Assembly (NCBI RefSeq): GCF_023740735.1
Contig: NZ_JAMRXH010000007.1
Location: forward strand, 186,001-250,000
Direction: 5' to 3'
Length of the DNA: 64,000 nt
Origin: Nocardia sp. CDC159
GTDB lineage: Bacteria; Actinomycetota; Actinomycetes; Mycobacteriales; Mycobacteriaceae
Part shown: positions 58,822 to 64,000 of the stretch, piece after piece
Numbering within the stretch: position 1 is the stretch's first letter
Layout: the number at the start of each line of letters is the position of its first letter
The notes under the pieces: generated by a model
Database searches by the model: none
What the model saw: only the letters and a program-made list of their open reading frames with translations
Told to the model about the DNA's origin: nothing
Program-made: the position numbers and the translations under genes

Positions 58822-60164
58822 GCGTCACCGATCACGCGCCCGGCGGGGAACTGCGCATCATCCCGGTGCCGGGGCTGCCGGAATTCCGCCCCGGCGACGA
58901 TCTGGCCGAACACGTTGCGGCCCAGGCGCCCTGGCTCGCCGACGGCGACATTCTGGTGGTCACCAGCAAGATTGTCGCCAAGGCCGAGGGTCGCATCGTC
59001 GCCGCGCCCGCCGATCCGGACGAGCGCGACGCGCTGCGCCGGGAACTCGTGCGCGCCGAGGCGGTGCGGGTGTTGGCACAGAAGGGCCGCACCCTCATCA
59101 CCGAGAACCGCATCGGCATCGTGCAGGCGGCCTCCGGGGTGGACGGCTCCAATGTGGAGCAGGGCGAGCTGGTCCTGCTGCCCGCCGATCCCGACGCCAG
59201 CGCCAAGGCGTTGCGCAGCGCGCTGGCCGACCGGCTCGGCGTGGATGTCGCGGTCGTCATCACCGACACCATGGGCCGCGCGTGGCGGGTCGGGCAGATC
59301 GATGCCGCGATCGGCTCGGCCGGGCTGCGCGTCGTCCACGACTACGCGGGCGCGATCGACGGGCAGGGCAACGAGTTACACGTCACCCAGGTGGCGATCG
59401 CCGACGAGCTCGCGGCCGCGGCCGATCTGGTCAAGGGCAAACTGGGCGGCGTACCGGTCGCGGTGGTGCGCGGACTGACCCCCTACGACGACGGCTCGCG
59501 CGCGGCGGATCTGCTGCGCCGCGGCGAGGACGATCTGTTCTGGCTCGGCACGGCCGAGGCCCTGGCGCGCGGTCGCCGCGAGGCGCTGCTGCTGCGCCGC
59601 TCGGTGCGCCAATTCGCCGATACCCCGGTGGAACCCGAGCTGATCCGGGCGGCGGTGGCCGAGGCGCTGACCGCCCCCGCGCCGCACCACACCCGGCCCG
59701 TGCGCTTCGTCTGGGTGCGCGATCGGACGCTGCGCCAGCGCCTCCTCGAGACCATGGCCGATCGGTGGCGCGCCGATCTGACCGCCGACGGCCTGCCCGC
59801 CGATCGGGTCGAGCGGCGAGTCGGCCGGGGCCGCATCCTGTTCGACGCGCCGGAGGTGATCATTCCGTTCTGCGTGCCCGACGGGGCGCACGACTATCCG
59901 GACGAGCGCCGGACGGCGGCGGAGACGACCATGTTCACCGTGGCGGTCGGCGCGGCCGTGCAGGGATTGCTGGTCGCCCTGGCCACGCGCGGGGTGGGCA
60001 GCTGCTGGATCGGATCGACGATCTTCGCCCCGGAGACCACCCGCGCGGTGCTGGAGCTGGCCGCGGACTGGAATCCGTTGGGGGCCATCGCCGTCGGCTA
60101 CCCTGTCGAGGAATTGGCCCCGCGCGAGCCGCGTGCCCCGGGCGACGCGCTGCTCGAGCTGTAA
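58818..60164 (+). CDS. fbiB: Bifunctional F420:glutamate ligase / dehydro-F420 reductase
   Basis: 448 residues in two domains. Residues 1-245 are the CofE-like ligase (GDILVVTSKIVAKAEGR, TDTMGRAWRVGQIDAAIGSAG, GLTPYDDGSRAADL), which adds gamma-linked glutamates. Residues ~250-448 are an FMN-binding nitroreductase-like domain (RRSVRQFADTPVEPELIRAA and GVGSCWIGST), which in mycobacteria reduces dehydro-F420. The GTG start overlaps the fbiA stop by 4 bases. Confidence 0.95.
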   Translation: MSVTDHAPGGELRIIPVPGLPEFRPGDDLAEHVAAQAPWLADGDILVVTSKIVAKAEGRIVAAPADPDERDALRRELVRAEAVRVLAQKGRTLITENRIGIVQAASGVDGSNVEQGELVLLPADPDASAKALRSALADRLGVDVAVVITDTMGRAWRVGQIDAAIGSAGLRVVHDYAGAIDGQGNELHVTQVAIADELAAAADLVKGKLGGVPVAVVRGLTPYDDGSRAADLLRRGEDDLFWLGTAEALARGRREALLLRRSVRQFADTPVEPELIRAAVAEALTAPAPHHTRPVRFVWVRDRTLRQRLLETMADRWRADLTADGLPADRVERRVGRGRILFDAPEVIIPFCVPDGAHDYPDERRTAAETTMFTVAVGAAVQGLLVALATRGVGSCWIGSTIFAPETTRAVLELAADWNPLGAIAVGYPVEELAPREPRAPGDALLEL

Positions 60165-60177
60165 CCGGAAGGAATCG

Positions 60178-60693
60178 ATGAGCGCGGAATCATTGCACGT
60201 GTCGGCGCGGGAACTGCTCGAGAAGTGGTCTCCCGCACCGGCTCCGGAACAGTCGCTGCGACAGGCCGTGCTGGCCTTCCTCGACGCGTCGCCGCGCGGC
60301 TGTCTGCGCGAGAACGCCCCCGGACATATCACCGCCTCCGCGCTCGTGTTCTCCCACGACGAACGCGAGATCCTGCTGACCCTGCACCCGCGCGTCGGCC
60401 GGTGGATCCAATTGGGCGGGCACTGCGAGGAATCCGACGAGACGGTGGTCGACGCGGCGCTGCGCGAGGCCACCGAGGAGTCGGGCATCGCGGGCCTGGA
60501 GATCGACTCCGAACTCCACGGCGCCCAGGCCCATCCGATCACCTGCTCGCTCGGCCTGCCGACCCGCCACCTGGACCTGCTGTTCAAGGTCCGCGCCCCG
60601 AAAGGCGCGGTGCCGGTGCGTAGTTCGGAATCGACGGATCTGCGCTGGTGGCCAGTGGACGCCCTGCCGGAGAACGCGGAAGTTCTGCTGTAG
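60178..60693 (+). CDS. Nudix hydrolase
   Basis: 171 residues. The Nudix box is GGHCEESDETVVDAALREAT with EESGI following (GX5EX7REUXEEXGU), at about residues 79-101. IQLGGHCE precedes it and a conserved HLDLLFKV strand follows. It hydrolyses a nucleoside diphosphate linked to another group; the substrate is unknown. The ATG at 60178 follows GGAAGGAATCG, 13 bases after the fbiB stop, so it is probably part of the fbiAB operon. Confidence 0.9.
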   Translation: MSAESLHVSARELLEKWSPAPAPEQSLRQAVLAFLDASPRGCLRENAPGHITASALVFSHDEREILLTLHPRVGRWIQLGGHCEESDETVVDAALREATEESGIAGLEIDSELHGAQAHPITCSLGLPTRHLDLLFKVRAPKGAVPVRSSESTDLRWWPVDALPENAEVLL

Positions 60694-60775
60694 AGGCCGT
60701 TCTGTTTGCGACAACGCCCACCTGAAAGGTTTGTGTCTCAGGGCGCCACAAACTAGCGGCGGCGGAGCCGCCGCC

Positions 60776-60837
60776 AAAAAATGGAAGGCGCCGGTGCGCG
60801 GCCCGCTCGGGGGTATTGAGCGGGGGCGCACCGGCGC
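60776..60837. terminator. Strong terminator hairpin downstream of the dicarboxylate symporter
   Basis: A 12-bp stem (GCGCCGGTGCGC at 60788-60799 with its complement at 60826-60837) continues into an inner 6-bp stem (CCGCTC/GAGCGG). Reading the minus strand, it is followed by CTTCCATTTTTT, a good T-run for a terminator of the symporter gene. It can also act on plus-strand transcripts from the Nudix gene. A second GC hairpin (60758-60775) sits next to it. Confidence 0.75.
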
Positions 60838-60869
60838 GGCTGGTCACGGCCCTGGGAACAAGGCGGGTA

Positions 60870-62243
60870 CTAGGCCGGGACCAGGTCTTTCTCATTACCC
60901 TTGGCCGGTGGGGCGTCGGGCGGGGCGGTCGACGGGTGATCGTCGACCATGGTGGCTTCGTCGAAGGGCAGCCGGCGGGCGAGGACCGAGCGCACCCGGT
61001 CCGGGTCGATGGTCTTGGTCCAGGTGCCGATCAGCACGGTGGCGACGGCATTGCCGGAGAAGTTGGTGAGCGCGCGGGCCTCGGACATGAACCGGTCGAT
61101 GCCGACGATCAGGCCGACGCCGTTGAGCAGATCCGGCCGGTGACTCTGCAGGCCGCCGGCCAGCGTGGCCAGGCCCGCGCCTGTCACGCCGGCCGCGCCC
61201 TTGGAGGCCACGATCATGAAGGCCAGCAGGCCGAGCTGCTCCCCCACAGACATCGGCTTGCCCATCGCATCGGCTATGAAAAGCGAGGCCATCGTCAGGT
61301 AGATCGCGGTGCCGTCCAGGTTGAACGAGTACCCCGTCGGCACCACGATGCCGACCGTGGTCCGCTCCACGCCCATATGCTCCATCTTCGCGATCAGCCG
61401 CGGCAGCGCCGATTCCGACGACGAGGTGGAGACGATGAGCAGGTACTCGCGGGCCAGATACCGAACCAGTTTGAAGATCGACACACCGGACGCGACCCTC
61501 ATCAGCACGCCCAGCACACCGAACACGAACACCAAACAGGTCAGGTAGAACGCGGTCATCAGCAGTGCGAGCTGAGTCACCGCATCCCATCCGGTGCGCG
61601 CCACCACATTGGCGATCGCGCCGAACGCGCCGATCGGAGCCAGCCACAGGATCATGACCAGGATCCGGAAGACCAGCTTCTGCACCAGCTCGATACCGCG
61701 CAGGATCGGTTCGCCCGTCCGGCCCATGGCCTGCAACGCGAATCCGACCAGCAGCGCCACGAACAGCGCCTGCAGCACGCTGCCCGCCGTCAGCGACGAC
61801 AGCAGCGAGGTCGGAATGATGCCCTGCAGGAATTGCCAGGTGCCGCCGGCCTTCTCGGCCTGCTTGGTATAGGTGGCGACATCCCCCGCATGAGCGGCGA
61901 TGTCCAACCCGGCACCGGGCTGCAGCAGATTGCCGACCACCAGGCCGATGCCGAGCGCGAAGGTCGACATGAGCAGGAAGTAGCCGATGGCCAGCCCGCC
62001 GACCTTGCCGACCCGCGAGGCCGCCCGCACCGATCCGATGCCGAGCACGATGGTGCAGAAGATGACCGGGGCGATCATCATCTTGATCAGATTGACGAAC
62101 ATGGTGCCCAGTTCGCCCACCGACTTGCCGAAGCCCGGCGCCACCAGGCCCACGACCACACCGGCCACCACCGCCACGAGTACGGCGAGGTAGAGCCAAT
62201 GGGTGCGGTCGCGTTTGCGCGCCGGTGCGGTGCTGTCGGTCAT
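60870..62243 (-). CDS. Dicarboxylate/amino-acid:cation symporter (DctA/GltP family)
   Basis: 457 residues, about eight membrane helices plus two hairpins. The serine-rich hairpin STSSSESALPRLIAKME and the substrate/sodium-site GYSFNLDGTAIYLTMASLFIA are diagnostic of the DAACS family (DctA, GltP). It imports C4-dicarboxylates or glutamate/aspartate with protons or sodium. It is divergent from the histidine kinase gene across 117 bases, which suggests that the kinase senses the transported acid and controls this gene. Confidence 0.93.
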   Translation of the reverse strand: MTDSTAPARKRDRTHWLYLAVLVAVVAGVVVGLVAPGFGKSVGELGTMFVNLIKMMIAPVIFCTIVLGIGSVRAASRVGKVGGLAIGYFLLMSTFALGIGLVVGNLLQPGAGLDIAAHAGDVATYTKQAEKAGGTWQFLQGIIPTSLLSSLTAGSVLQALFVALLVGFALQAMGRTGEPILRGIELVQKLVFRILVMILWLAPIGAFGAIANVVARTGWDAVTQLALLMTAFYLTCLVFVFGVLGVLMRVASGVSIFKLVRYLAREYLLIVSTSSSESALPRLIAKMEHMGVERTTVGIVVPTGYSFNLDGTAIYLTMASLFIADAMGKPMSVGEQLGLLAFMIVASKGAAGVTGAGLATLAGGLQSHRPDLLNGVGLIVGIDRFMSEARALTNFSGNAVATVLIGTWTKTIDPDRVRSVLARRLPFDEATMVDDHPSTAPPDAPPAKGNEKDLVPA

Positions 62244-62360
62244 CGTGTTTACTGCCTCCGGGTACTGCCTGCGTGAGCTGGGCCACGCGTTCGTGAGAAA
62301 TCATGACGACTACGGTGACGGCGGTCACTATTTCGTACATTTCGTTCACCGGGAGGACAC

Positions 62361-63932
62361 GTGCGGTTCCGACGGCGACAGGGCCTCACCCTGGCCGGGC
62401 AGGTCTTCCTCGTGCAACTACTGGTGCTGGTCGCGGTGATCGCCATCGGTGCGACCCTGGCCGTCTGGGAAGTGCGGCGCGAACAGGACGAGGCAACCCG
62501 GCAACTGGTCACCGGCATCGCCATCGCGGTCGCGCAGTCGCCCGCCACCATCGCGGCCGTGCACGAACCGAATCCGACCGCGCTGCTGCAGCCGGTGACC
62601 GAACGCATTCGCAAGCAGACCCGGGTGGACTTCATCGTGGTCATGGCCCCGGACCGCACCCGCTACACCCACACCCAGCCGGACCGGATCGGAAAGCCCT
62701 TCAGCGGCAACATCTATCGCGCCCTGCGCGGGGAGACGTTCACCGAGACCTTCACCGGCACCCTGGGACCGTCCATCCGGGTGGTCACCCCGGTGCGCGA
62801 CGAGATCGGCGGCGGCGTGATCGCGCTGGTCTCGGTGGGGGTCACCCGCGCGGCCATCGGCGATCAGGTGGCCGAGCAACTGCCCTTCATATTGGGCGCG
62901 GCCGGGGTCGGCCTGGTGCTGGCGACGTTGAGCTCCCTGGCCCTGCGCCGCAGGCTGCTGCGCCAGACCCACGGCCTGGCCCCCGCCCAGCTGCGCGCCC
63001 TCTACGAACATCACGACGCCGTACTGCATTCGGTGCACGAGGGGCTGGTCGTCTTCGATCAGGACGCCGAGGAGGCGGCCGTGGTCAACGACGAGGCCCG
63101 CAAGCTGCTCGAGCTGCCCGACGGGCCGGTGCGCCGCACGGATCTGCCGGTCTCGCTGCGGCGGTTGGGCATGACGGTGATCCGCGACGAGATGCATGTG
63201 ACCGCCGAGCGCGTGCTGGTGGTCAATCAGGACGTGGTCACCTGGTCCGGCCGCCCGCTCGGCACCGTGCTGACCGTGCGCGACCACACCGAATTGCGGG
63301 ACATGATGGGCGAATTGAACTCCATGCGCGGCCTGGCCGATTCGCTGCGCGCGCAGGCCCACGAATCGGCGAACCGGCTGCACACGGTGATCACGATGGT
63401 GGAGCTGGGCCGCCCGCGCGAGGCGGTGGAGTTCGCGACCGCCGAACTGCGGCTGTCGCAGGCGCTCATCGATCGGCTCACCGGCGCCGTGCACGAACCC
63501 GCGCTGGCGGCGCTGCTGCTGGGCAAGGTGGATCAGGCCCTCGAGCGCGGGGTCGAATTGTCGGTGGCCGAGTCGACCGCGCTGGACTCCGCCGCGCCGC
63601 TGAGCCCGCACGAAATGGTCACCCTGGTCGGCAATCTGGTCGACAACGCCCTGGACGCGGTCGCCCAGCGTCCGGACGCCTGGGTGGAGGTGACCGTGCG
63701 TCAGGACGATGCGCAGCTGTATGTCCGCGTCGCCGACAGCGGCGCGGGCATGTCGGAGGAGGTGTTCACCCGCGCGATGGAACGCGGCTATTCGACCAAG
63801 ACCGACCACCAGGGCCTGGGCCTGGCCCTGGTCCGGCGGTTGGTGGCCCGCTACGGCGGCACGCTGGAAGCCGAGCGCACCCCGGAATCGGCGGTGGTCG
63901 TGCGGATTCCGGTGATCGGGGGCCGATCGTGA
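62361..63932 (+). CDS. Sensor histidine kinase (CitA/DcuS/DctB-type)
   Basis: 523 residues. One membrane helix (VFLVQLLVLVAVIAIGATLA), an extracytoplasmic PAS-like sensor (residues ~40-170), a second helix (ILGAAGVGLVLATLSSLALR), then a cytoplasmic PAS (LHSVHEGLVVFDQDAEEAAV). The phospho-acceptor region is AHESANRLHTVITMVELGR, and the HATPase domain has NLVDNALDAVAQR, DSGAGM and GLGLALVRRLV. This is the CitA/DcuS family that senses citrate or C4-dicarboxylates. The GTG at 62361 follows GGGAGGACAC. It overlaps the response-regulator gene by 4 bases. Confidence 0.93.
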   Translation: MRFRRRQGLTLAGQVFLVQLLVLVAVIAIGATLAVWEVRREQDEATRQLVTGIAIAVAQSPATIAAVHEPNPTALLQPVTERIRKQTRVDFIVVMAPDRTRYTHTQPDRIGKPFSGNIYRALRGETFTETFTGTLGPSIRVVTPVRDEIGGGVIALVSVGVTRAAIGDQVAEQLPFILGAAGVGLVLATLSSLALRRRLLRQTHGLAPAQLRALYEHHDAVLHSVHEGLVVFDQDAEEAAVVNDEARKLLELPDGPVRRTDLPVSLRRLGMTVIRDEMHVTAERVLVVNQDVVTWSGRPLGTVLTVRDHTELRDMMGELNSMRGLADSLRAQAHESANRLHTVITMVELGRPREAVEFATAELRLSQALIDRLTGAVHEPALAALLLGKVDQALERGVELSVAESTALDSAAPLSPHEMVTLVGNLVDNALDAVAQRPDAWVEVTVRQDDAQLYVRVADSGAGMSEEVFTRAMERGYSTKTDHQGLGLALVRRLVARYGGTLEAERTPESAVVVRIPVIGGRS

Positions 63933-64000
63933 TCCGGGTCCTGATCGTGGAGGACGAGCCGCGCATCGCCGCCGCGCACCGGTCCTATGTGGAACGGGTG
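63929..64000 (+). CDS. Response regulator (3' truncated by the window edge)
   Basis: Only 24 codons are in the window: VIRVLIVEDEPRIAAAHRSY, then VERV. This is the start of a receiver domain, with the acidic pair VEDE and a helix-1 stretch typical of the CitB/DcuR class. The GTG overlaps the kinase stop (GTGA). It is the partner of the CitA/DcuS-type kinase and the likely regulator of the divergent symporter. Confidence 0.88.
   Translation, partial: MIRVLIVEDEPRIAAAHRSYVERV

Noticed and set aside
60758..60775. The GC hairpin before AAAAAA as an intrinsic terminator for the Nudix gene
   Set aside because: On the plus strand it is followed by an A-run, not a T-run. The larger hairpin at 60788-60837 is the better terminator, with its T-run on the minus strand.
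1..64000. Mobile elements, prophage, rRNA, tRNA, replication origin
   Set aside because: No transposase, integrase, phage structural gene, rRNA, tRNA or DnaA-box cluster was seen on either strand by eye. Short degenerate remnants cannot be excluded without a database search.

Overview
The window is high-GC actinobacterial DNA from a mycolic-acid-containing genus, most likely Nocardia or a close relative such as Rhodococcus. The evidence is an EspG-type type VII secretion protein, WhiB2, coenzyme F420 genes (fbiA, fbiB), paired acyl-CoA dehydrogenases, an AtsK/TauD dioxygenase close to mycobacterial Rv3406, and the cell-wall linker genes lcp-rmlD-wbbL-manC. No rRNA, tRNA, insertion sequence, CRISPR array or prophage was recognised.

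Layout. 1-2.0 kb: end of a type VII secretion (ESX) locus. 2.0-11.3 kb: phosphoribosyltransferase, nitrilase-family amidase, DEAD-box RNA helicase, a short tandem-repeat tract, aldo/keto reductase, secreted proteins, and an acyl-CoA dehydrogenase pair. 11.4-20.4 kb: GNAT acetyltransferase, a divergent TetR/flavin monooxygenase pair with doubled operators, a stress-type cluster (degenerate phosphoribosyltransferase, small acidic protein, PNPOx-like protein), a dioxygenase/CoA-transferase/HMG-CoA-lyase-like operon, and endonuclease IV. 20.5-26.1 kb: Ser/Thr kinase, PAP2 phosphatase, a MacB-like ABC exporter and a 26-residue hydrophobic peptide gene.

26.1-37.3 kb is the most unusual part. A four-gene minus-strand operon encodes SWIM zinc-finger, MoxR AAA+, DUF5682 and VWA proteins, with overlapping start/stop codons between the first three and a triplicated 3' end after the third. 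It faces away from a two-gene cassette of an SMC/RecF-like ATPase with a zinc-hook-like CPVCG and a small HEPN-like protein. The 536-bp gap between them holds a predicted branched stem-loop element.

37.4-46.8 kb: a second tiny peptide gene, YchJ- and SelW-like proteins, carboxylesterase, P450, then the cell-wall locus (TIGR03089 protein, LCP ligase, rmlD, wbbL, manC). 46.8-51.9 kb is an accessory insert: head-to-head remnants of a DUF4267 gene and a TetR gene, a third tiny peptide gene, a secreted beta-helix protein, a phytoene-desaturase-like protein, a Phd/VapC toxin-antitoxin pair and a CDF transporter. 52.0-60.7 kb: manA, a TobH-like SIS protein, phosphomannomutase, DUF3499, a zincin-fold protein without its catalytic motif, whiB2, fbiA, fbiB and a Nudix hydrolase. 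60.9-64 kb: dicarboxylate symporter divergent from a CitA/DcuS-type histidine kinase, and the start of its response regulator.

Functionally, manA, manB and manC give the full route from fructose-6-phosphate to GDP-mannose. rmlD, wbbL and the LCP ligase serve the rhamnose-GlcNAc linker that ties arabinogalactan to peptidoglycan. fbiA and fbiB finish coenzyme F420. The SWIM-MoxR-DUF5682-VWA operon and the neighbouring ATPase/HEPN-like pair are the best candidates for poorly described or undescribed systems.
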